Below, piece after piece: positions 1 through 5,407 of a stretch of DNA of 27,547 nucleotides. The stretch comes from CAZQKW01 sp964594075 (GTDB lineage Bacteria > Desulfobacterota > WTBG01 > CAIYCZ01). The notes below the pieces were generated by a model. It saw only the letters and a list, made by a program, of their open reading frames with translations, was not told where the DNA came from and did no database searches. The stretch lies in the NCBI GenBank assembly GCA_964594075.1, contig CAZQKW010000045.1, positions 1 to 27,547 on the forward strand, given 5' to 3'. How positions within the stretch are numbered: the first letter of the stretch is position 1; each line of letters starts with the position of its first letter. Both the position numbers and the translations under genes were made by a program.

Positions 1-28
1 TATTAAGGACTCTTAAAAAGACTATTCT

Positions 29-808
29 TTATGCACAACAAACCCAGAAGAAGCTTAATAATAAATGCACTTTATACTTGTAATAATTAATGAGATAAAA
101 TTTATATTTTTCTTCATCAAGCTTTTCGGTATTGATCAGGAGCAAAACCTTATTCAATGTCTTTTCAGCTTCTAATAATGAATTGGTTTCAAGGTATATC
201 CGAGAAAGATCAAGCATCTGATAGATACTATTTGGATAAAGCGATATATGCTTTTTAAGCATTCTCATGTTTCGTTCATATTTTTTGTTGAAATCGCTTG
301 GAGAAAATGGTTTGTGTATAACTTTTACTCCTGTATCTATGAATCTGTGCTGCATCTCTTTAGAAACCTGCAATTCTTCATGATACACGCCAGTAAACCT
401 GAGCGTCGGGAGATTCCTAAACAAACGAACACTTTTCATTTCTGTCCACCCAGGATGCAGTTGAATGAGGACCCTAAAACCAATGACATCGCTTCGTTTT
501 GTCAGCCTTTTTACTTCTTCAATACTATCTTGATCAAGAGTTTCGTCAGCATCAAGAATCAATATCCAGTTGCCGAGAGCTTTGTCTATCGCAATATTTC
601 GCGGTATCGCAAAATTATCTTCCCATTTATGGAAATACAGATTTGCGCCAAATGATTTTGCAATAGGCACAGTATTGTCCCGGGAGCCTGTATCAACTAT
701 TATTACTTCATCTGCTACCCCCTTAACGCTTTTCAGGCAGCGTGCAAGGTTAGCTTCCTCATCTTTGACAATCATGCAAAGGCTGATTGTTTGATTTGAT
801 GCAGTCAT
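29..808 (-). CDS. Family 2 glycosyltransferase with helical C-terminal tail
   Basis: Probably transfers a sugar from a nucleotide sugar; the acceptor is not evident from sequence. The N-terminal GT-A fold opens with SLCMIVKDEEANLARCL (residues 9-25) and EVIIVDTGSRDNT (34-46), and the metal-binding DAD is at 86-88. A KWEDNF...RN segment (61-71) precedes it and a YHEELQ motif follows. The C-terminal third looks like TPR-type helices (ISLYPNSIYQMLDLSRIYLE). This GT2-plus-TPR layout is also that of SunS, the sublancin glycosyltransferase, but the subfamily is broad and includes many envelope enzymes. There is no signal peptide or membrane segment. The ATG at 808 lacks a clear Shine-Dalgarno. The gene follows the PqqD-like gene by 17 nt on the same strand, so it is probably co-transcribed with the peptide locus and may act on its product; that link is inference. 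The family call is firm. Confidence 0.87.
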   Translation of the reverse strand: MTASNQTISLCMIVKDEEANLARCLKSVKGVADEVIIVDTGSRDNTVPIAKSFGANLYFHKWEDNFAIPRNIAIDKALGNWILILDADETLDQDSIEEVKRLTKRSDVIGFRVLIQLHPGWTEMKSVRLFRNLPTLRFTGVYHEELQVSKEMQHRFIDTGVKVIHKPFSPSDFNKKYERNMRMLKKHISLYPNSIYQMLDLSRIYLETNSLLEAEKTLNKVLLLINTEKLDEEKYKFYLINYYKYKVHLLLSFFWVCCA

Positions 809-825
809 AGTTGATGAACGTTACT

Positions 826-1122
826 TTAAACAACCCCGCACGTGAGAGAAATCAATTGGTTTTTTTCCATCAGTGCAACAAATTCTTCTGTATCCTTGCG
901 CGCTGTGATCTCATCAACATTAAATCGTTCACATAACAGACGAACCATATCCTCGAGCGTTTTAGTGCCGTCACAATTTTCCCAGACATATGCTGCTGTC
1001 TTATTCAAATTGAAAACCTTCTCTTCATTTTCATTGGTTAAAATAATAATTGCTGTGTCATCCAGTTTTGTCCAAACAATATTTTCTTCAATCCTTTTAA
1101 TATATCCTGGCGTATTATTCAT
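826..1122 (-). CDS. PqqD-like RiPP recognition element protein
   Basis: A 98-residue PqqD-family protein. In RiPP pathways this fold binds the leader part of a precursor peptide and presents it to modifying enzymes. Diagnostic features are the early strands IVWTKLDDTAIIIL, then VFNLNKTAAYVWENCDGTKT (about residues 36-55; the family pattern is 'hhLN-tAahhWe-hDG-pT'), then the helical LEDMVRLLCERFNVDEI and a terminal helix with DTEEFVALMEKNQLI. A strong GAGGAGGG Shine-Dalgarno sits just before the ATG. The start overlaps the end of the upstream HPr-kinase-like gene by 8 nt, implying translational coupling and a joint role. From memory, PqqD-like and kinase-like pairs occur in the 'SynChlorMet' (Scm) cassettes defined by protein-family models; the match was not tested. 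No PqqA-, PqqC- or PqqE-like gene is visible. Confidence 0.85.
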   Translation of the reverse strand: MNNTPGYIKRIEENIVWTKLDDTAIIILTNENEEKVFNLNKTAAYVWENCDGTKTLEDMVRLLCERFNVDEITARKDTEEFVALMEKNQLISLTCGVV

Positions 1123-1963
1123 TTTTTCCCTCCTCTTCGGCGTCTATCAAATTCCAAAAGGTGTTATTCTTTTGAAAATACAACTTATAATATGGCACAC
1201 ATTCAGATAATTTTCTGATACTGTCGATTAAATATTCCAACGGGACTTTTCTGTTTTCAGATAATAATGGCATTGGTAAAAATACTTCAGGCAGAATATT
1301 CTGGATAAATTCATCGCGTGATTTTTTTTCGATCTTATCAATATCAGCTTTGTGTAGAGAAAAAATCATTGACAACGGAACAATAGAATTTATTCGCTTT
1401 ATAAGCTTGGGGTTAAATGGTACGCCTTCAACAAACGCAGATTTTTTATCGATGGAAACAATATTCATGTCGTCATGGAGCACATTAATTTTTTTAGAAT
1501 AACTTGCGACTGTGCTTTTGCCACTTTCCGGCCCGCCAAAGAAAATATAGCATTTACCCTGACGTTCGATTCCTGCGCAATGTATGATTAATTCAATTTG
1601 TTCGTCGCGCCTCTCCAATGAAAGAGTGTAAAATATACGACATAGAAACCGGTCAAAAAGCCATACATAATCTCGCGATAATATAAAATCGCATATTTTT
1701 ATGTCGCAAATCATGTTTTGCCGATCCCAATAACCGTGAATCAGGTTAGGACCATAGTTAAACGTCACGCCATCAATAAAATAATCGTAACGTTTTATTG
1801 ATTTTAGGATTGCGACTCTGTCTGAAGGAATGACGCCAATTTTAATTGTGGCGTCGGGAAAAGCCTGCGTCAGATAATCTTCGAAGTGTAACTTAAGAAA
1901 AGCAGTTGCATCGTAATCCTGACATTCAATAGCAATATTATATTGACCAAAACGTATCTGCAT
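1115..1963 (-). CDS. HPr kinase/PEP carboxykinase-like P-loop protein
   Basis: A 282-residue protein whose C-terminal half resembles HPr kinase. It has a glycine-rich Walker A loop, GGPESGKST (residues 143-151), and an HDDMNIV segment (163-169) matching the catalytic 'DD' strand of HprK. The N-terminal ~125 residues are not a recognised HprK domain, and no HPr or PTS gene is nearby, so classical catabolite control is unlikely. HprK relatives in RiPP clusters include PadeK, which phosphorylates the paeninodin lasso precursor, so a precursor-peptide kinase is a reasonable hypothesis. It may instead correspond to ScmC of SynChlorMet cassettes (recalled, not checked). The gene lies between a terminator-like hairpin and the overlapping PqqD-like gene. 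Its ATG lacks an evident Shine-Dalgarno. The P-loop call is firm; the substrate is unknown. Confidence 0.75.
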   Translation of the reverse strand: MQIRFGQYNIAIECQDYDATAFLKLHFEDYLTQAFPDATIKIGVIPSDRVAILKSIKRYDYFIDGVTFNYGPNLIHGYWDRQNMICDIKICDFILSRDYVWLFDRFLCRIFYTLSLERRDEQIELIIHCAGIERQGKCYIFFGGPESGKSTVASYSKKINVLHDDMNIVSIDKKSAFVEGVPFNPKLIKRINSIVPLSMIFSLHKADIDKIEKKSRDEFIQNILPEVFLPMPLLSENRKVPLEYLIDSIRKLSECVPYYKLYFQKNNTFWNLIDAEEEGKNE

Positions 1964-1988
1964 TATGGTGTGTCAAGCATTAAAATAC

Positions 1989-2033
1989 AAAACAGCACTT
2001 TCTTTGAGTTTATTAAAAAGAAAGTGCTGTTTT
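1989..2033 (-). terminator. Intrinsic terminator or attenuator between peptide genes and enzymes
   Basis: Perfect 17-bp inverted repeat (1989-2005 pairing with 2017-2033) around an 11-nt loop. On the minus strand the stem is followed by TTTTGTATTTT. It lies 20 nt after the stop of the 34-codon peptide gene and 26 nt before the kinase-like gene. Because the flanks are A- and T-rich on both sides it could work in either direction, but only the minus strand has genes here. Partial termination would give excess peptide mRNA over enzyme mRNA, a common arrangement in RiPP operons; that use is inferred. Confidence 0.8.
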
Positions 2034-2052
2034 TATTACAAATCCTACACTA

Positions 2053-2157
2053 CTAATAAATGGGGCTAACAGGCGGTGGTGTAATTGGCATTCCAAAACT
2101 GAATGATTTTTCAAGGTCAATCTCTTCGACTTTAGGTTTTTCGTAGCTTTCTTTCAT
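2053..2157 (-). CDS. Putative RiPP precursor peptide, proline-rich core (34 aa)
   Basis: A 34-codon ORF that length-filtered gene finders would miss. Its charged N-terminal half resembles a leader: MKESYEKPKVEEIDLEKSF (residues 1-19), then SFG, and the last 12 residues are MPITPPPVSPIY. A good Shine-Dalgarno (AAGGGAGAG) sits 5 nt before the ATG, inside the end of the upstream small ORF. The motif K-x-E-x-I-x-L-x-x-S-F-x-F-G (residues 9-22) is shared with that upstream peptide. The core has no Cys, so lanthipeptide or sactipeptide thioether chemistry is excluded for it; Thr26, Ser31, Tyr34 and the prolines are the modifiable or structural residues. Position upstream of a PqqD-like gene, promoter, Shine-Dalgarno and conserved motif together support a real gene. 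The mature product is unknown. Confidence 0.78.
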   Translation of the reverse strand: MKESYEKPKVEEIDLEKSFSFGMPITPPPVSPIY

Positions 2158-2159
2158 TG

Positions 2160-2276
2160 TTACTCTCCCTTCTTTAGTAGTTTTAAAATAATTATGGCTG
2201 TCAGGGCAATTACGACAGCAACGCCGAAGCCAAACGATTCCTTAAGGTTAATAGCTTCGAATTTAATGACATTCAT
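2160..2276 (-). CDS. Putative paired peptide with hydrophobic, membrane-spanning core (38 aa)
   Basis: A 38-codon ORF starting about 24 nt after a strong promoter -10 box and ending 2 nt before the next peptide's start codon. The N-terminal MNVIKFEAINLKESFGFG (residues 1-18) carries the same K-x-E-x-I-x-L-x-x-S-F-x-F-G motif (5-18) as the downstream 34-residue peptide. The rest is a continuous apolar stretch, VAVVIALTAIIILKLL (19-34), capped by basic KKGE, as in a single transmembrane helix. The Shine-Dalgarno is weak (AAGTGA). It could be a second precursor with a hydrophobic core, or a membrane partner such as an immunity or anchoring peptide that keeps the same leader. The shared motif is seen directly; either role is inferred. 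Confidence 0.7.
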   Translation of the reverse strand: MNVIKFEAINLKESFGFGVAVVIALTAIIILKLLKKGE

Positions 2277-2299
2277 ATATCACTTTTATTTTTATAGTA

Positions 2300-2328
2300 A
2301 TTTTATGGTCTTCTGTTGGATATGTCAA
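2300..2328 (-). promoter_or_regulatory. Sigma70-type promoter of the peptide locus
   Basis: On the minus strand TTGACA (plus positions 2323-2328) is followed after exactly 17 nt by TAAAAT (2300-2305). This matches the -35 consensus perfectly and five of six -10 positions. The predicted start site lies only about 15-20 nt before the first small ORF. The promoter explains why the peptide locus can be expressed independently of cobD, which ends about 110 nt upstream. Confidence 0.75.
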
Positions 2329-2346
2329 TAACCCAAAAGGGTTATT
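2327..2346. promoter_or_regulatory. Perfect inverted repeat overlapping the -35 box (possible operator)
   Basis: Eight-base arms AATAACCC and GGGTTATT separated by AAAA, with the left arm overlapping the last two bases of the minus-strand -35 element. This is a usual place for a repressor or activator site. On the plus strand a T-run follows the repeat, so it could also fold as a small terminator, but no plus-strand gene lies upstream of it. No regulator gene is adjacent. Confidence 0.4.
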
Positions 2347-2438
2347 TTTTAAAATATTTTATATTAGTTTATCATAAAATGAGGTTAAATAAGAGCATGT
2401 TACTTTAGTCCATGAATATGATCAAAAATCCCAAATAA

Positions 2439-3518
2439 TCATAACAAGAAACTCTTAATATTATTAATTAACTTATTATTCTCTCTGTCTGTTCGCACTG
2501 CAATCCGAAAAAAGTTCTCATTTAATCCCTTAAAACTATCGCATTTTCTGATAATAATTCCTTTCATTAGTAAATTTTCATAAAGTTCAAAAACGGTCAT
2601 CGGCGCAGATTTATCAAGCCTCAACAGCAGATAATTAGCAGCGCTGGGAAATATCTTTAAATAAGGAATTGTGGCAAGTCCACTGATTAGTCTTTTTCGC
2701 GCTTTCTGAACATACAAAATGGTTTCTTTTATGAACTGCTGATCTTTAAGACTTTCAATGCTTGCGTATTGTGCCAATGCATTCATCGTCCACGGCTCCT
2801 GCTGCTCACGCAATATTGCAATATTTTTTTTAGACGAAAGGATGTATCCAGCCCGAAGTCCGGGAAGTCCAAAGAACTTGGTCATAGACCGCAATATATA
2901 CAGATTTTCAAATTGTGGTATCGAATGTTTCAGGGACTGCGCTTCATTAAAATCAATAAATGTTTCATCGATAATTACCTGTGTTCCAATACGCTGGGCA
3001 CATTTCAGTATATCTGTTAATGTTTCCTTGGCAGTTAATACCCCGGTGGGATTGGCGGGATTGCAGATATACAGCGCATCATAGCCCTTTTTAAGCTCCT
3101 TAAATAATTTTTTGGTATTAATGGCAAATTCATCTGCTTCATGTGCTTTAAAGTAGAATACCCTGCCGTTAACTTTTTGTATCCCCGCCTCATATTCTGA
3201 AAAAGTCGGAATAACCAGCAGCGTCTTCTTAAGTTTTAAAACACGGGGAAGTAGAAAGATAAATTCAGTAGAACCATTTCCGGCAAGAATGGAATCGTCA
3301 GAAATATTGTGATAACGGGAAATTTCGCGTATAAGATCGTACGCTTCGCGATCAGGATAATTACGTATCAACCCCTCGCAATTCCTCAGAACTTTTTTAA
3401 TGCGGGGCGAAAAACCTAATGGATTGATATTCGCACTATAATCAATGATTTCCCGGGTTGTTTTTCCCCGTTCTCGGGCTATCAAATATATATTGCCACC
3501 ATGAATGTTGAGAACCAT
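2439..3518 (-). CDS. cobD: L-threonine-O-3-phosphate decarboxylase (aminotransferase fold)
   Basis: PLP-dependent enzyme converting L-threonine phosphate to (R)-1-amino-2-propanol phosphate, the linker that CbiB attaches to cobyric acid. The N-terminal HGGN (6-9) and DYSANINPLG (26-35) are hallmarks of the CobD branch of the HisC-like aminotransferases. Further motifs are NPANPTG (153-159), IIDETF (183-188), SMTKFFGLPGLRAGY with Schiff-base Lys214, and a C-terminal phosphate-binding region with IAVR. Length (359) is normal. HisC is the main alternative, but the N-terminal signature and the cobalamin genes in the window favour CobD. It stands apart from the large cob cluster, divergent from the BCAM0308-like gene, with its own start region (ATG preceded at 12 nt by GGGG). 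Confidence 0.85.
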   Translation of the reverse strand: MVLNIHGGNIYLIARERGKTTREIIDYSANINPLGFSPRIKKVLRNCEGLIRNYPDREAYDLIREISRYHNISDDSILAGNGSTEFIFLLPRVLKLKKTLLVIPTFSEYEAGIQKVNGRVFYFKAHEADEFAINTKKLFKELKKGYDALYICNPANPTGVLTAKETLTDILKCAQRIGTQVIIDETFIDFNEAQSLKHSIPQFENLYILRSMTKFFGLPGLRAGYILSSKKNIAILREQQEPWTMNALAQYASIESLKDQQFIKETILYVQKARKRLISGLATIPYLKIFPSAANYLLLRLDKSAPMTVFELYENLLMKGIIIRKCDSFKGLNENFFRIAVRTDRENNKLINNIKSFLL

Positions 3519-3596
3519 ATGTTATGTATCCCCGTAATCTTATTGCCAAAAGAATTTTGCTGTCATGATTTTTTTAACATGGTATGAATGGGCGCG

Positions 3597-3605
3597 TGCT
3601 ATAAT
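3597..3605 (+). promoter_or_regulatory. Extended -10 promoter
   Basis: TGC followed by a perfect TATAAT (3600-3605) gives an extended -10 element (TGnTATAAT) about 65 nt before the next plus-strand gene. A TTAACA at 3574-3579 is spaced 20 nt, too far for a good -35, which fits an extended -10 promoter that depends little on -35 contacts. Confidence 0.5.
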
Positions 3606-3669
3606 AAAAATAGAAAAAAACAAAGTGTCTCAATCAGCTTGAATCATCATTGTTTGCAGGAGGATTGCT

Positions 3670-4146
3670 ATGGATAGAAGGAATAAACTGATTCAGGAAT
3701 ATAATCATGACCCCTATTTTTTAAAAGAAAAAATTACTGATCCTGCTGTATGCAGACAATGCGGCGTTGTTTATAAAAATGGAACTTTTGAATGGATTGA
3801 AAATGCTCCCGCAAATGCAGCAAAAATATCCTGTCCTGCGTGCAAAAGAATTGAGGCGCAATATGAAGGCGGCGTTCTTCATTTAGAAGGCACATTTCTC
3901 ATTAAACATAAAGATGAAATTTTAAACATCATAAAAAATACTGAGAATAATGAAAGAAAATCAAGGCCATTAGAGCGCATAATTAATATAGAAGTTAAAC
4001 CTGAAAATATAGAAATAAAAACCACGTATGAACATATGGCGCGGCGTCTTGGAGAGGCAGTTCATAAAGCCTGCAAGGGAAAGTTATTAATTCAGTACCC
4101 CGAGGGCGAAAAATATGTAAGAGTCTTCTGGTCAAGAAATGAATAA
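3670..4146 (+). CDS. BCAM0308-type zinc-ribbon protein
   Basis: A 158-residue protein with two CxxC pairs (Cys28/Cys31 and Cys55/Cys58) in the setting CRQCGVVYKNGTFEW...SCPACKRI. This is the split zinc ribbon of the BCAM0308 family, which also has a distant resemblance to the NMD3 zinc region. After the ribbon comes GGVLHLEGTF and a KHKDEILNIIKNTE helix, typical of the family. The function of the family is not established. A near-perfect AGGAGG lies 7 nt before the ATG and an extended -10 promoter lies upstream, so it is probably expressed alone. It ends 5 nt from the convergent amidohydrolase. Confidence 0.75.
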   Translation: MDRRNKLIQEYNHDPYFLKEKITDPAVCRQCGVVYKNGTFEWIENAPANAAKISCPACKRIEAQYEGGVLHLEGTFLIKHKDEILNIIKNTENNERKSRPLERIINIEVKPENIEIKTTYEHMARRLGEAVHKACKGKLLIQYPEGEKYVRVFWSRNE

Positions 4147-4151
4147 AATAA

Positions 4152-4946
4152 TCACCGTTTCAGGATCGCGGAAGCATTTCTCCAGAAAATGTTCTCTTTG
4201 TCGGTATCGCTAAGAAAATCTGCATTTTTAACAGCATGAATAAGCGGTCCCATATTAAAGATCCCGTCAGAACCGAACAACACACGATGAGAGCCAAGTG
4301 CAGCCACAAGCCTGCGAAGCACTGGATCAACGACTGCACACCCCATTGCTTCTTCAAGTTGATTTAATGTTGAAATATCCACAAAAACGTTTTGTGCATA
4401 CAAGCTGGCCGCTATGAGATCCTCAACCCAGGGATAGCTTCCGTGCGCCACTATCAAGGTCAACTCAGGAAAATCAACGGCTACATCGTCAATATACATC
4501 GGGTGGCAATACTTCAACCGCGTTCCCTCCGAGGGCGGTTTGATACCCATATGGATCATGACCGGTATTTTCAGGGATAAGCATTTTTCATATATGGGAT
4601 ACATTCGCTCATCATTCGGATAAAAACCTGCCGCCGGGTTCAGTTTTATCCCTTTTAGTCCAAATTCATTGACTGCGCGCTCAATTCGCACAAGATTTTC
4701 ATGCACTCCTCTATCCGGGTGGGCTGCACTAAAACCAATAAAGCGATCCGGGTGTTCCGTCACAAAATCGGCCACTTCTTTGTCCGGCAAATTTGAGTTG
4801 CTGCGATCACCCAGGAGTCCGTAATCTTTACCCAGTATGACTGTTTTATCAACCCCCATTTCATCCATCACGCTGAGATATTCTTCAGCGGGGAGATAAA
4901 AGGGACTGCTTTTAACGGTAAGGTGGTTGTGCATGTCAATGATCAT
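4152..4946 (-). CDS. Amidohydrolase 2 family metal-dependent TIM-barrel hydrolase
   Basis: A 264-residue amidohydrolase-2 type enzyme, probably cytoplasmic. Metal and catalytic residues can be placed: MHNH at the first strand (His6, His8), His132 (VMIHMG), His168 (IVAHGS) and Asp227 (FGSDG). In this family such residues bind one divalent metal for hydrolysis or decarboxylation of small carboxylates; relatives include aminocarboxymuconate-semialdehyde decarboxylase, but substrate cannot be read here. GIKLNPAAGFYPND (99-112) is typical of the 'predicted TIM-barrel hydrolase' subgroup. The start is set by GGAGG 6 nt upstream. It was probably once directly downstream of the patatin gene, before the four-helix-bundle element separated them. 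Confidence 0.8.
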   Translation of the reverse strand: MIIDMHNHLTVKSSPFYLPAEEYLSVMDEMGVDKTVILGKDYGLLGDRSNSNLPDKEVADFVTEHPDRFIGFSAAHPDRGVHENLVRIERAVNEFGLKGIKLNPAAGFYPNDERMYPIYEKCLSLKIPVMIHMGIKPPSEGTRLKYCHPMYIDDVAVDFPELTLIVAHGSYPWVEDLIAASLYAQNVFVDISTLNQLEEAMGCAVVDPVLRRLVAALGSHRVLFGSDGIFNMGPLIHAVKNADFLSDTDKENIFWRNASAILKR

Positions 4947-4956
4947 AAAACCTCCA

Positions 4957-4993
4957 AGAGTTAAGGAGTTTAGGAGTTGAGGAGTTGTGAGTT
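4957..4993 (+). repeat. Left inverted-repeat arm, GGAGTT octamers
   Basis: Tandem degenerate units AAGGAGTT, TAGGAGTT and GAGGAGTT, followed by the shorter GTGAGTT. The stop and the last few codons (NSQLLNS) of the four-helix-bundle gene lie inside this array. The amidohydrolase Shine-Dalgarno sits immediately outside it. Confidence 0.7.
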
Positions 4994-5350
4994 ATTCAAA
5001 TAATTCATTAGACCCTGTATCATTTTTGATGCTTCTTCAACCTTCTCATAAATGTTTTGAAAATCTTTCTGACTTATATAATTCTGATCTAATGCACTAT
5101 ACAAATGGCATTGCACTTCCGCTGCAAATCCATGCGCCATATTTAAGAAGTTAGCAAATTCTTTTTTACTTTTTCTGCCATAGCCTTCTGCGATATTTGC
5201 CATTATTGAAATTGAAGCTCTGCGTATCTGGTCTCGCAGATGAAAGTCCTTTGCAAAATGATTATGTTTAGTAATTTGATATATATTTGTATTCAGTTCC
5301 CTTGCCTTCTGCCAGGCCTTTATATCTTCAAATCTTTCTATTTTAGCCAT
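4970..5350 (-). CDS. Four-helix bundle protein (23S rRNA IVS / S23 family)
   Basis: A 126-residue S23-type four-helix bundle, the same fold as the Avd accessory protein of diversity-generating retroelements. Family motifs are FEDIKAWQKARELN (7-20), LRDQIRRASISIMANIAEGYGR, KKEFANFLNMAHGFAAEVQ, and a last helix IYEKVEEASKMIQGLMNYL. I start it at the ATG at 5350 because members begin about six residues before 'FEDIKAWQ'; the ATG at 5389 would add residues read from the repeat. No strong Shine-Dalgarno is adjacent, although the repeat units themselves contain AGGAG. Cellular function is unknown; members bind nucleic acid or nucleic-acid-modifying partners. There is no reverse transcriptase nearby, so it is not part of a visible DGR. 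Confidence 0.85.
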   Translation of the reverse strand: MAKIERFEDIKAWQKARELNTNIYQITKHNHFAKDFHLRDQIRRASISIMANIAEGYGRKSKKEFANFLNMAHGFAAEVQCHLYSALDQNYISQKDFQNIYEKVEEASKMIQGLMNYLNNSQLLNS

Positions 5351-5358
5351 TAGGCAAA

Positions 5359-5407
5359 CTTTTAACTCCTGAACTCCTCGACTCCCCAACTCTTTAACTC
5401 TTTTACT
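5359..5407 (-). repeat. Right inverted-repeat arm, AACTCC octamers
   Basis: Degenerate units AACTCCTG, AACTCCTCG, ACTCCCC, AACTCTTT and AACTCTTTT on the plus strand, inverted relative to the left arm. The final ~13 codons of the patatin gene (ending EEFRS) are read from this array, so the present patatin C-terminus is repeat-derived. Confidence 0.7.

Larger units (their letters stand above)
4957..5401. mobile_element. IVS-like element: S23-type gene between inverted octamer arrays
   Basis: The left arm (4957-4986) and the reverse complement of the right arm (5372-5401) match at 26 of 30 positions. Both are built from degenerate 8-nt units of the form NRGGAGTT. The arms enclose a four-helix-bundle gene. 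Intervening sequences of 23S rRNA in Leptospira and other bacteria have this plan (an S23 ORF between inverted repeats that pair in RNA), but no rRNA is present here. The arms encode the last codons of both the bundle protein and the patatin, which suggests insertion at the patatin 3' end. Mobility itself is inferred. Confidence 0.5.

Noticed and set aside
1115..1963. Canonical HPr kinase/phosphorylase (hprK) for carbon catabolite control
   Set aside because: The N-terminal domain does not match HprK, no HPr, EIIA or PTS gene is nearby, and the gene overlaps a PqqD-like gene.
4970..5350. Avd-like protein of a diversity-generating retroelement
   Set aside because: The fold is shared, but no reverse transcriptase, template repeat or variable repeat pair is present in the window.
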